Assembly: GCF_900090045.1 (NCBI RefSeq)
Contig: NC_041788.1
Coordinates: forward strand, 2,785,501-2,849,500
Reading direction: 5' to 3'
From: Plasmodium malariae
Taxonomy: Eukaryota > Apicomplexa > Aconoidasida > Haemosporida > Plasmodiidae
DNA: 64,000 bases
Part shown: positions 24,506 to 35,768 of the stretch, piece by piece
How the letters are laid out: every line of letters starts with the position of its first letter
Position numbering within the stretch: position 1 is the first letter of the stretch
Notes under the pieces: model-generated
What the model was told of the DNA's origin: nothing
The model's database searches: none
What the model saw: only the letters and a program-made list of their open reading frames with translations
Position numbers and translations under genes: made by a program

Positions 24506-25029
24506 ACAAGTCAAACACGTAAAACAGTATAAAAGGAATAAAATAAAACGAAGGGAAGAGAAGCGTAAAAAAATAAAGAGAAAAATAGAAGAAAAAATAA
24601 AGGAAAAAAAATGTGCCCTTGGCATGCCTTTTTTTTTCCCTTGAATGAGAAAAAACCTTCGGCGAAATTGCTTCTTTTAAGTCTAAAAAAGGAATAAGCT
24701 TATTTCACTTTTACAGTGACTGTGCATATACATGTATACATATACATTCATAATACATATGCATATATATATATATATATAATACATAATATTCATAAGG
24801 AGAAATAATCTGAAGTAATTTTTATTTCCTTATAAATATTTTATCTCGCGTTTATTTAATCTCTTAATTCTTCACAAGTATATTAATTTTTTCATTTCGT
24901 AATTTTGCATAAAAATACATTTTTGTGAAAATCGTTAATATATGTAATAAATATAATATTAATATAATTAAATATGAAAATCGCAGCATTTTCCTTTTTC
25001 TTTTTTTATTTTGCCTTTTTTTCCAACTT

Positions 25030-25200
25030 GTAATTTTCTTATTTTTCATAATTTTCATAATTTTTATAATTTTCATAATTTTTATAATTTTTATAATTTT
25101 CTTACTTTTCATAATTTTCATAATTTTCTTACTTTTCTTACTTTTCTTACTTTTCTTACTTTGCTTACTTTTCTTATTTTTCTTATTTTTATTAATTTTT
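25030..25200. repeat. TTTTCATAATTTT / CTTACTTTT repeat tract
   Basis: It is a low-complexity pyrimidine-biased array in which CATAATTTT units give way to CTTACTTTT units. Long Phe/Ile frames on one strand and Met/Lys/Ile on the other are by-products. Confidence 0.75.
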
Positions 25201-25864
25201 TTTTTTTTTCCTTATTCTTTTTTCTGAGTTTTGTAATTCAAAACTGCTCCAACTTCTGCGTTTCCACTTTTTTTTCTTTTTTTTTTTAATATAATAATAT
25301 AAATGTTAAAGGAAAGAAAGATATAACAAAAGGAGTATATAATGAGAAAATATACAAGAAAAGGAAGAGGATATAAAACAGTACATATAGAGTTAACGTT
25401 CAAGTGTATATGTATTGTAAATAAAGCGAAAGGAGGTAGTTTTTCCTTTTATTTTTACTCGTTCGTTATTTTTTTTTAATAAATATTTTTTTTAATATTT
25501 TTTTTTAATAAATATTTTTTTTAATATATTTTTTTAATATTTTTTCTTAATATTTTTTTTTATTATTTTATATCATTATTAATTTATGTACTATAATTTT
25601 ATATACGATTATATTATATTATTTTTTTTTTTGTTAACGCTGCTTTATTGGTAACGCAAAAAATAGTACATAGTGTACTACGAAGGCGTTACGATATATA
25701 TTCAATACGTATGCATAAATAGCATGTAGTTAAGTATCTATGTACAAAGAGTGTATGTGTATATATATGTATAAACGTGTACATGTGTATATGCGTACAT
25801 GTGTACATGTGTACAACATATGGGTAGCGTGAATTATTAGTATGTATAGGTAACATTTGTTCAT

Positions 25865-25896
<32 letters not shown>

Positions 25897-26065
25897 TGCA
25901 TATATATATGTATATTTACCGCATCTGAATGGTATGTAGCTTATGCGGTGTGTATGTATATGCATAACGTATATTCTCGTAATACATAATAACATCATCA
26001 GCACATGTACCATATATGTATAAAACATATATGTATATAGACATATATGGAAAGAAAGGAGGAAA

Positions 26066-29000
26066 ATGAGGAGAGGGGGAGGTAGTGACAAAAGGTTCTT
26101 GAGAAGAACGTTTAATCGCTTGTATTATTACAAAAAGAATGAGAAGATGGAAGAGGTAGGTGCTAGTAGTAGCAGAAAGATGAACAGCACCACTGGTGGT
26201 GTTAACAGTAACAACAGCAACATGAATATGAACGTCAACGTTAATAGTAACATTAATAGTAATATTAAAAACAACAATAAGACTAAGAGTAACAACAATG
26301 GTAGCTTCAATAGTAGTGTCAATAGTAGTATCAACAGTAGTGTCAATCGTAATAGTAACAACAAAGGCGAAAGAAAGGGTAACCCGCGTGGAAGCTACAA
26401 CAGCGAAAAGGAAGGAGATGAATTACAGGTATATGAAATGGGGGTTGGAGAAAGAAAATATGATCATGACGATGATGCAGTTTACTTGGAAGAGCTGTAT
26501 GACGAAAAAGAGGATAAATATGAAGAAGAAAAAGAAGAAGGACAAGAGGAAGAAGCACAAGAAGAAGATGAACAAGAAATAGATGAACAGGAAGAAGAAG
26601 AACAACTACAAGAAGAAGAAGTAATAGAAAAAGATCTAGAACTAGAACTAGAAGAACTAGACGAATTAGACGAAGTAGAAAAAGAAAAAAGAAAAAAAAA
26701 AAGAAGTAATAAAACACTTAAAGGAATAAAAATAAAGGAAAAGAAAAACATTTATATAGATGAAAGAGAAACAGGAATGAAGAATGGGGAAGATAGTAAT
26801 GAAAAAGGACAAGATAAAAATAATATTATATGTCCTTTATGTGTAGAAGTGTTAGATGAAACAGACAGAAATTTTTATCCATGTGATTGTGGTTATCAAA
26901 TATGTTTATGGTGTTTATATTATATAAGAGATCATATGAGTAATAAATGTCCAGCATGTAGAAGAAGTTATAATGAAAAGAAATTTATATATAATAGAGA
27001 AACACATGAAAAGTTGATTAAAAAACAGAAAAATCAGCATAAAAATAAAAATGAAAATAATAATAGTAGTACTATATTGTGTAAATATGATTTATATAAA
27101 AACTCGAACATATATAATATTCATGAGTATGACAATCTGTTAGAGATAATTAAAGGAATTAGAGTTGTACAGAGAAATTTAGTATTTGTTATAGGTATTA
27201 CTACTGCATATGCAAAAAAGAACATTTTAAAAAAAAATGAATATTTTGGTAAATATGGTCAGATATTAAACATCATAATTAACAAGTCACAGGCATATAA
27301 TCCACACTATAATGGTCCATCCTTTAGTGCATACATAACATATAGTAATGAAAAAGAAGCTATTAATGCTATTTACTTTATTGATGGTATGATATTAGAT
27401 GGAAAAGTTTTAAAAGCTTCTTTTGGTACTACGAAATATTGTTCATCCTTTTTAAAAAGTTCATCATGTGGTAATGAAGATTGCTTTTATCTACATGAGC
27501 TAGGAAATGTTATTGATAGTTTTTCTAAAGATGATATACATGGTCCCAAACATATATATCATGATCTGTTATATTTTTATTTTAAAAAATTGCCCGATAA
27601 AAAAAATGATACTACTGGTGATACAACTGCTAGTAGTGCACTGTTGAAGGGAATCAAAAAGTTAGAGGAAGAACCAAGCCTTACCACTTCATTAGCTGCC
27701 ACAGCAGCCGCTTCTTCGTCTGTAGCTCCGATAGCAGTAGCTTCTACATCCGGAGATGTTATAACTGTAGGTGGATGCATGGGAACCACCAACTCGAGTG
27801 TTTTCCAGACGGAGTATTCGAAGAATGACAATAAGGAAATTAAAAAAAAAATCGAAGGAAGGAATGAAGAGATGGAAAGTATTCATATATTTACGTCAAG
27901 CAACACAGAGTATAAAATTTACAATGAATGGAAATCCCAAAGTGCAGAGTTAGCAAAAGGGATGACTGGAAAGAGCACCGAGTTAACGAAAGAGGGTGTT
28001 AGCAAAAGTGTTGAGGATATAAGAAAGGACTCAAAGATGAAAAATGTAAAAGATACAAAGGAAAAGAATGTTGAAGAAAAAAAAAAATGGAATTCGGAGG
28101 AAAAGTTTTCCAGTGTAGTAAAAAATGTGGGTGTTGTTTCGACTGATGATTTAGATAACGAAAAGGCAAATATACTAAATAAAAATAAAAAAAAAAAAAA
28201 AAAAAACAAAAAGTGAAGATATTCTAAACGTAGATTTGGGAAAATACGATGACACGAGCATTAATGTATCCGCATGGGCAGCTACTGCTGCAGCTTCTTC
28301 CTCAACTACGGGTGCTTATAATAAGGAGAAGAATTACTTAAGCTCCTTGCAGAATATTCCCTACAATAAGGACAGTACTACTACTCCTGATGCCTGTAAT
28401 AATAATAATTCCAGTACGTTTAACATCAAAAACGAAGAACTTTTAAACAGAAACAACAGTGATGAGGCGGATGCATATTACCTGGACGAAATTTCGGATA
28501 ATTATCCTCTTATAACGGATGTGCGGTATGATAAGGAAAAAAAGAAAAAAATGAAAAAGAAAATGGAAAAAAAAAAAGCTAACGAGAAGAAGAAAAATAT
28601 TGAAAAGGAAAAACTTAATGAAAGGGAAAAACCTAAATCGGAGGAGATCATTAACCGGAATGAAAAGAATGATCAGCAACAAAAACAAATAATGGAGGGT
28701 GAAAAGGATGCAAAGAAGCAAAAAAAAAAAAATCAAAATAGTGCCATTACTATAGATGGTAGTTTAACTACTGCTTCCACAACTACTAATAATAATAATA
28801 AGGGAGAAATCGAAAAAAAATTAGCGAACAGTGGAAAGGATAAGGTAAAAGGAATTGAAAATGAGGAAGAGAAAAAGAAAACATCAAAAATGGCCCTCAG
28901 GTTAGGTAACTTTTTCAATGATTTATTTGATAAAAGCAAAAAAGGATTAACAGTAACAGAACTGGGGAAAAGTACTGGTACCCACACAGTTTTAGATGAA

Positions 29001-31118
29001 AAGAGAAATAATGGACAAGACGTAAAAAATGGTAGTAATGTTATTCCCAAACAATTTTATGAAGAAAGTTCTAAAAATGAGAAGAAAAAAGAAGAAGGAA
29101 TTTTAAGAGATGATCTGACGAATTGTAAAAAGAGTCGAGACCATGAAGATGATGAAAAGAAGGAAATTAAAGGAAAGGAAGAGAAACACGCAAATGGTAA
29201 AGTAACAGATAGTAAAGCAGCAAATGAAAAAATGGCGTATGCTAAAATCGTTGAAGAGGAAGAGGAAAAAATAAAAATAAATAAAGTTAGCAAAAAAAAA
29301 GAGACAGAAAAAATAGCAAGAGCAGAGGAAAAAGGAGGGAGTGAAGGTGTAAAGAAAAAGATGGGGAAACAGAAAGGAGGTGAGGTGCACCCAGAGGATA
29401 TAGGTGATGAGGATAACGACGATGATGATTATGATGACGATTATGATGACGATTATGATGACGATTATGACGACGATGATGACGACGATGATGACGACGA
29501 TGATGACGATGTTGACTATGATGAGGAGGATGAGGAGGATGACTATGATGAGGATGACCATGACAAAGAAGATATAAATTTGGGTAAAGATAGGGGTGAT
29601 GTACAGTTGAAAAAGGAAAGGAACAACTTAAAAAAGTATACAGAAGAACAAATGATACATGTGGTTGAAATCTTGAAAATAAAAAATTGCAATGCAAGTA
29701 TGACAGTTTGGGAGGCAATACAGGAATACTGTAGCAAACTGAGTGATAAGGAAAAAAAAGGGGATATAAATAATGACGCATTTCACGATATTGTGATTTC
29801 GTATATGAAAGAAAATAAGCATCCAGACAGTGAAAAGAAGAAGAACAAGAAAAATAGCAGCAGCATGAATAGCAGCTTCAACAACAACAACACCAGCAAC
29901 AGCACCAAAAGTAAAACAAAACAAAGGGATAGCTATAATAACCCTAAAAATAGGGACGTGCACGAAAAAAAGAAGAAAGCGGTAAAGGATGTAGTGAACG
30001 AAGACCAGCACGCTGTAGATAAGGAAAACTCAAAGGGAGTGATCTTGGATGCAGTTAAAGAAGTATTACATAGTAAGGGAAAGAAAAAGAAGAAGAATTC
30101 TTTAAGTAAAAAAAGTAAATTCTGTAGAAAAGTTGAGGATGACGTTATGAGCATAATAAAAGAGATGATGATGCATCGAGTGGAATTGAAAAGTAAGAAA
30201 AATGTAAATGATAAGAAAAAAAGGGAGTCGGATGAAAGAGAAGGAACAGGCGAAAGCGATGAAAACTCGGAAAAATGTGCGTTATTCGACGACCTTAACA
30301 TTTTCATCAGGAATTTATGCATTGCTAAGAGCAAAGCGATTCAAAATAACTTGAAGGACAACGATACAGTGTACTTAATAGAAGATAACAAGGTTGACAA
30401 TAAAAAAAAAGATAGTAATAGTAATAGTAATAGTAATAGTAGTAGTAATAATAATAATAATAGTAATAACAATAGTAATAACAATAGTAATAACAATAGT
30501 AATAACAATAGTAATAACAATAGTAATAACAATAATAATAATAGTAATAACAGTAGTAATAACAGTAGTAATAATAATAATAATAGTAATAACAGTAGTA
30601 ATAATAATAATAGTAATAACAGTAGTAATAACAATAGTAATGACAGTAGTAATAATAGTAGTAATAGTAATAATGACTATCTGTTATATGCCAAGGATGA
30701 TCGTTTTTTTTTAAAGGCTTATAAAGGAATAATGGAATATACACTAGAAAAAAATACAAATTTAAAATATAAAAAGAATCTTAACGAAAATAACACATTT
30801 GATATTTATAAAAAATTAATTTTATTAAAAAATTCAGACCTACACAATGCCAATGATATCCTTTTTGACAAAATATTTAATGAACAAATAAACTTTGTTC
30901 AACAGTTATGTAAATCCGATTTTCACCTGAACAGGTCAGAAAATTTATTATCAAGTCAGAAAAAAGGAGATACCAATATTTTTCAAAATAATATCAATAA
31001 TGCTGATAAAAAAATCTCAAAAAAAATACAACTAACTAATTTCCCAAAATTGTGGGTTAATTTTAATAGATCCTTTCATACGAAAGAGGTAAATGAAAAA
31101 GTCAATCTAAGTGCTTAG
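26066..31118 (+). CDS. NOT4: CCR4-NOT complex subunit 4, RING E3 ligase (NOT4), frame interrupted at a poly(A) tract
   Basis: NOT4 is the ubiquitin ligase of the CCR4-NOT complex, linking mRNA decay and co-translational quality control. Residues about 255-300 form an all-cysteine C4C4 RING (CPLC, CDC, CLWC, CPAC), followed by an RRM at about 370-455 (RNLVFVIGI; SFSAYITYSNEKEAINAIYF) and a C-x8-C-x4-C-x3-H zinc finger. That order is diagnostic. The frame from 26066 stops at 28214-28216, just after 20 consecutive A's (28187-28206). The +1 frame is open across the tract (KSEDILNVDLGKYDD) and continues to TAA at 31118; the total length has one extra base relative to a 1683-residue frame. I therefore treat it as one gene with an A-tract indel or frameshift. 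The C-terminal part is disordered: Lys/Glu-rich, an Asp run (29401-29560), and an Asn/Ser run (30405-30680). Confidence 0.88.
28187..28206. repeat. A20 homopolymer at the NOT4 frame break
   Basis: Twenty uninterrupted A's code for Lys on either side, but the downstream frame is offset by one base. Confidence 0.95.
30405..30680. repeat. AATAGT/AAT trinucleotide tract encoding Asn/Ser
   Basis: About 275 bp of AAT, AAC and AGT triplets form an Asn/Ser run in the NOT4 C-terminal half. The poly-Leu and poly-Tyr frames opposite are shadows. Confidence 0.9.
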
Positions 31119-32429
31119 GATACAAAGCCATTTTTAATAATATTTTGCTGTTAGTGGTATATTTCCATATTTATTGTGTCTTCGTGGCTCGGAAGATTTA
31201 TTCATGTGAATATTACGTGGACTATTCACACTTGTCATTATTAGGTAATCGACTGAATGGATATAAGCGCTGCAGCAAAAAAAATAAAAAAAAAATGGCA
31301 GTGCTTTTTGGGGATATATATACAAATATATGTACATATATATATATGAAATATATATACGAAATTGTGAAAACCTGCTGAAGTCGCAGGTGAGGACGTT
31401 GATAATTCAGCTGTGTATTTTTTTTTTTTATTTTATTATATATTTTTTTTTAATTAAAATTCATTTTGAAATATTTGCAGTTTTTTAAACATCTTTATTA
31501 TGAACATTTAAATGCTTAGCGCATTTTAGCTGCATATTCATATTTATTTTTACATTTACCCTCATTTCGTTTGCATTTCATCCATATCATTCATATCATT
31601 CGTATCATTCATATCATTCGTATCATTTGTATCATTCGTATCATTCGTATCATTCGTATCATTCGTATCATTCGTATCATTCGCATCATTCGCATCATTC
31701 GCATCATTCGCATCATTCGTATCATTTTCAAATTTTTTTATTTTTTTTTTTTTATTTTCGCTGTAAAGTTTCAGCCATGTCGTAATTAATACACATAATT
31801 AAAAACTAAATGAATTTGGATTAAAAAAAAAAAATGAAATAAAATAAAATAATGAAGTTATTTGTGAAGCAATATATAATATACTGTTAATTATTTAACT
31901 TGAAAATCAATGCAAAAATATAAACAAAAAAATTAATGCTCCTACGAATGAAGGAGGACCAATTGTACCTGTTGGATAAGATGTATTAAAAAAAAAAAAA
32001 GAAAACTGAAAATATATCTGCAATGATATAATACAAATTAGTAACACTTTAAAGAAGTATACGTTTATGTTATTCATATCGCTGCTTATGACAGTTATGG
32101 CACGCCACCTCTGTACAATTTGACGAGTACGCTGGAGGAAAATGTGCAATCATACGTGTGCACATGATGTGAACAAGTACATGAATACATATACTTGCTC
32201 CTAATTCACACATACATTATGCTTGACGCATATACATATATATGTAAGCCAAATGCGACGAAAGAGGCATATAAATTATTGCGCATAATGAAAACTATAA
32301 ATATATGCTCATGAATACTCTACTTGTAAATATACTCATAAATGACAAAATATATATATAGAATAAGAGATTTACCCCCATCATCACCACCACCACAACC
32401 ACACACACACACAAATATATAACTTTTAT
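31119..32429. other. Convergent intergenic region between NOT4 and the EF-G-like gene
   Basis: It contains the 3' UTRs of NOT4 (+) and the EF-G-like gene (-), the 9-bp array at 31575-31728, and CA-rich sequence at 32385-32420. I see no gene. Confidence 0.5.
31575..31728. repeat. 9-bp TATCATTCG tandem array
   Basis: About 17 copies of ATATCATTC, CGTATCATT and CGCATCATT variants occur. Blocks of CGT- then CGC-type copies suggest successive expansion. The Ile/Arg/His frames crossing it are artefacts. Confidence 0.9.
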
Positions 32430-35400
32430 CTAATCTTTTTTGTAGCCACAAAAGGTCATGAAAAAGTTCGCATGGCCACTCGAAATAGACCTCAGTATAG
32501 AAGCATAATTATTCGTAAACTTAACAGGAATAATGGCAATAATTTTCATAATTTTAAAACCTTGTTGCTCTGTATTTTCCATGATTTGAATAATAGATCC
32601 ATTTCTATATTGAATCAAATCCTTTACTATAATGCCAACATAAGATTCGTCTGTATGTATTTGCAGCAGTGATAAAGGACTTGCTATACATACATTTGCT
32701 TTCCTAATCATCTTATAATACAAATCATTGCATGCATATTTAGCTACTGCTATGGTACAGTCTTCTGGTATTTCTAATTTTGTTATTTTAATTTCTGTAT
32801 TAATAATATTTCCATTCGTTTTGTAACCATTACTTAAACAATTTTTTAATGAAATAATACAATTACGTAAAATCTCATTATAAAAATTTTTTTTTTTTTT
32901 TTTTTTTTCCTTTAATTCGTTAATATATAACTCTACATTTTTATCAACACTTACCGTACTTCGGAATAAGTCTTCGTAGTTAAGGTTTTGAAGGTACTCG
33001 TCTATGTTTCCATCATTAACTTCATCATGTTCTACCTTTTCACATCTTACTTCATCATATCCCCCCTCATTTGGTTCCTTAATCCGTTCCATTTCTTCCT
33101 CCCATGCTCTTTTTTCACACCAATGGTTATATTCATCCATCTTAAGCGAATTAGCCTTACCAGTTCGATCTCCTGCATAACTCGAATGAAATATTTCCCC
33201 TACAGTAAGCTCCTTTTTTAGGTTTTCCATCTGTTCATTTGTATGACAGTTACTATTAATTTGTACTTTTCTTTTGAAATGGTTCATTTCGTTGATTGTA
33301 CCTTTAAAATAGTTACTAATTTTCCTTTCAGCGCCAAAATTGTACTTATGCAATGTGGAACTCTTTCTTCTTAAGGAGGAGCTGCTAATATCTTCGTTTT
33401 TCAGAAACGTTACATCTTCCTCATCATTTACTTCGTCTGCTTCGTCTTCTTCTACTCCCCCCGTTTCCCCTTCCATTTCCCCTTTCAGTATTTTAGAGGA
33501 TGTAGAATAATATGTACTGTCATACTTCAAGATACTTTGAATATACTTGGAGATGTCTACGAATTCCTTTTCCTTAATACTCAAACCGATCGTGATACTA
33601 GAAAAGTTCGAGTTAACTTTCATCTGTTTTTTAATAGTATCTTCATAATTGCCTATAATATATTCCTTCTGGATGATTTCAACATCCTCCGTCCGAATGT
33701 CAATATTATAATCACACCTGATCTTATCTAGGGTAACTTCAATATTTAGAATACCAATTGAGCCAATAATTAATTTATTATTTTTGTCTGTGTAGGAAAT
33801 TATACTATTATCTTCTAAGCATATATTATTTAGAATTTTCTTCAACTCTTTTTCTTTCCTACAATCCCTTGGCTCTATTGCACATGTACAAACAACGATA
33901 TTTTTTCTTATTCTTTTTTTGTAACTTTTTAAAAAATACCATAATTCTTTATTCTTTATTTCTCCTTTCATTAATTTATATATATCATTGAAGGAGTATA
34001 CATCATCATGGGGTACCTTTATCTTTCCACCATCGTCGTACTCATTATCCATTATGAGTTCTCTACTTTTGTTGTCTTTGATCATTCTTTTGTTTTCTTC
34101 TCTTTGGGACACATAATCAATAAGCCCCTTATTACATAGCTTCTCCTGAACATCCCCTTTTTGTTCTTCCGTTTCACATATGATATCACAAACTAGTATG
34201 TTTTGAAATCCCCTGATCATTCCTATATCGTTCGTCTTTAACTCTTTCGTCATTACATATCTGTCTGCTTTTACTTTATATATATTTTTAACTATTTCAT
34301 TTTTATTATTCCTAATATTAAGAAGATTCGAATTTTTCGTGATTTTTCCTTTAAGCACTTTACAAAATGTGTTATATCCATTTTTTTCCTTTACTAACTT
34401 AAATATAAATATAATCGTTTTAAAAAAATGCCCAGGTTCATATTTTTTATTAAGTAAGCTATTTTTCATTGACATGATTAACCGGGAAGAAATTGCATTA
34501 GGAGTGTTCGCTGTTCCGCGGGATTGGTCGCTTCCTCCAGCCTTCACTTCGCTCCTACCACTGATACTGCTACCACTGCTACTGCTACCACTGCTACTGC
34601 TACCACTGCCATTAATGCCGCCAACGATATTTCTTTCCTTGTTACTTAACAAACACATACCGGTTTTATCACTCCATTTGGGTGCACACAAACTCATATT
34701 ATCGTGCTCTTTGCCCTTCCTTTGGGTGCTATTGTAAGGGTAATTATAACTGGCATCGGTATATGTAACATAGTCAAGGAGAAGATGCACCCCGCATGAG
34801 TTGAGGGCACTCCCCGAAAAAATAGGGAAAATATGCTTCATATTTATACATTTAATCAAGGATTTCTTAACATTGTCATAATTTATTTTAATATTATTTA
34901 AATATTTATACTCTAGCTCAGGGTCTAAATCACATAAAACTTCCACGATTTCTTCTCTTTTCTTTACAACATAATCAACTATGTTATAATTCAGAATATT
35001 CAAAATTTTAAAATTTCTTGTTTGTTCATCTTCTCCTGATGGTATTATATTATCATTACAAAATTCAATTGAATCAAAATGATTATGTACATTTTCAAAT
35101 TTGGAAGCTTTTAAAACTGGCCCTAGGGGTATTTTTTTAAAAATTATCTTTTGACCATATTTAACTTGGGGATACGAATATAACAACATAGATGGCAGAT
35201 CTAATATATATTTTAATTTTTTATTTTCATAAATTGGATATGTTATGAGCAAACTTTTTTTACTTAAATTATTTTTGATACTTGTACAATTATACTCAAT
35301 GTCTGCTTCGTGTATATCCATTTTATTTAAAAAAAAATATATAGGAATATTTTCTTTTATATAACGAAAAATATTTATTGTTTGAATTTGTAATCCTTCC

Positions 35401-35768
35401 TTTGCATCCACAACAATGACACATTTATCAGATACACACAAAGATAAGAAAGTTTCATTGCTAAAATCAACATGCCCTGGGGTATCAATTAAATTTACGT
35501 GCACTTCATTCCATTTAAAACATGAATAAGCTGTTTTAATTGTTATTCCCCTTTCTCTTTCTTGTTTTAAAAAATCCAACTGAGTGTTCTGGTCATTTAT
35601 GTTTCCTTTTACCCTTATTTCATTGGCATTATATAAAATATCTTCTGATATTGTTGTTTTTCCTGCATCAATATGTGCAAGAATTCCTAAGTTTACTAAT
35701 TCATGGCAAAAAAACCTTTTCCTATATTTTGCACAAATATTATGAACAGTTAATATTTTTTTTAACAT
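32430..35768 (-). CDS. Elongation factor G-type GTPase, probably organellar (EF-G2/RRF2-like)
   Basis: One uninterrupted exon encodes 1112 residues (typical EF-G about 700-800). GTPase motifs: AHIDAGKT (about 31-38), QERERGITI (switch I), DTPGHVDF (about 95) and NKMD (about 149). GSAL at about 318 is the G5-like element. Residues about 660-720 resemble domain III/IV (IGILNIEVTLDKIRCDYN), and the C-terminus (TKLEIPEDCTIAVAKYACND, then FFMTFCGYKKD) resembles domains IV/V. A Gly/Ser run (about 393-410) and acidic insertions (about 790-930) account for the extra length. LDFLKQERERGITI is nearer to EF-G2 (mitochondrial ribosome-recycling GTPase) than to translocase EF-G1, but divergence is high. 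The first 25 residues are basic and hydrophobic, as a mitochondrial presequence would be. Organelle assignment is inference. Confidence 0.85.
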   Translation of the reverse strand: MLKKILTVHNICAKYRKRFFCHELVNLGILAHIDAGKTTISEDILYNANEIRVKGNINDQNTQLDFLKQERERGITIKTAYSCFKWNEVHVNLIDTPGHVDFSNETFLSLCVSDKCVIVVDAKEGLQIQTINIFRYIKENIPIYFFLNKMDIHEADIEYNCTSIKNNLSKKSLLITYPIYENKKLKYILDLPSMLLYSYPQVKYGQKIIFKKIPLGPVLKASKFENVHNHFDSIEFCNDNIIPSGEDEQTRNFKILNILNYNIVDYVVKKREEIVEVLCDLDPELEYKYLNNIKINYDNVKKSLIKCINMKHIFPIFSGSALNSCGVHLLLDYVTYTDASYNYPYNSTQRKGKEHDNMSLCAPKWSDKTGMCLLSNKERNIVGGINGSGSSSSGSSSSGSSISGRSEVKAGGSDQSRGTANTPNAISSRLIMSMKNSLLNKKYEPGHFFKTIIFIFKLVKEKNGYNTFCKVLKGKITKNSNLLNIRNNKNEIVKNIYKVKADRYVMTKELKTNDIGMIRGFQNILVCDIICETEEQKGDVQEKLCNKGLIDYVSQREENKRMIKDNKSRELIMDNEYDDGGKIKVPHDDVYSFNDIYKLMKGEIKNKELWYFLKSYKKRIRKNIVVCTCAIEPRDCRKEKELKKILNNICLEDNSIISYTDKNNKLIIGSIGILNIEVTLDKIRCDYNIDIRTEDVEIIQKEYIIGNYEDTIKKQMKVNSNFSSITIGLSIKEKEFVDISKYIQSILKYDSTYYSTSSKILKGEMEGETGGVEEDEADEVNDEEDVTFLKNEDISSSSLRRKSSTLHKYNFGAERKISNYFKGTINEMNHFKRKVQINSNCHTNEQMENLKKELTVGEIFHSSYAGDRTGKANSLKMDEYNHWCEKRAWEEEMERIKEPNEGGYDEVRCEKVEHDEVNDGNIDEYLQNLNYEDLFRSTVSVDKNVELYINELKEKKKKKKNFYNEILRNCIISLKNCLSNGYKTNGNIINTEIKITKLEIPEDCTIAVAKYACNDLYYKMIRKANVCIASPLSLLQIHTDESYVGIIVKDLIQYRNGSIIQIMENTEQQGFKIMKIIAIIPVKFTNNYASILRSISSGHANFFMTFCGYKKD

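Larger units (their letters stand above)
21541..26065. other. Long divergent intergenic region between VP2 and NOT4
   Basis: About 4.5 kb without a convincing gene. It contains (TA)n and TGTATATA arrays at 21720-21840, A27 near 22132-22158, a 27-bp repeat at 22345-22465, ACAAAATAATACAAAATA repeats at 24370-24500, a TTTCATAATTTTTATAATT array at 25040-25200, and TTTAATATTTTTTTT repeats at 25470-25570. It must hold both promoters. I found no tRNA-like or clear ncRNA structure by eye. Confidence 0.5.

Noticed and set aside
30325..30759. Minus-strand poly-Leu, poly-Tyr frames
   Set aside because: Shadows of the NOT4 Asn/Ser triplet tract on the other strand.
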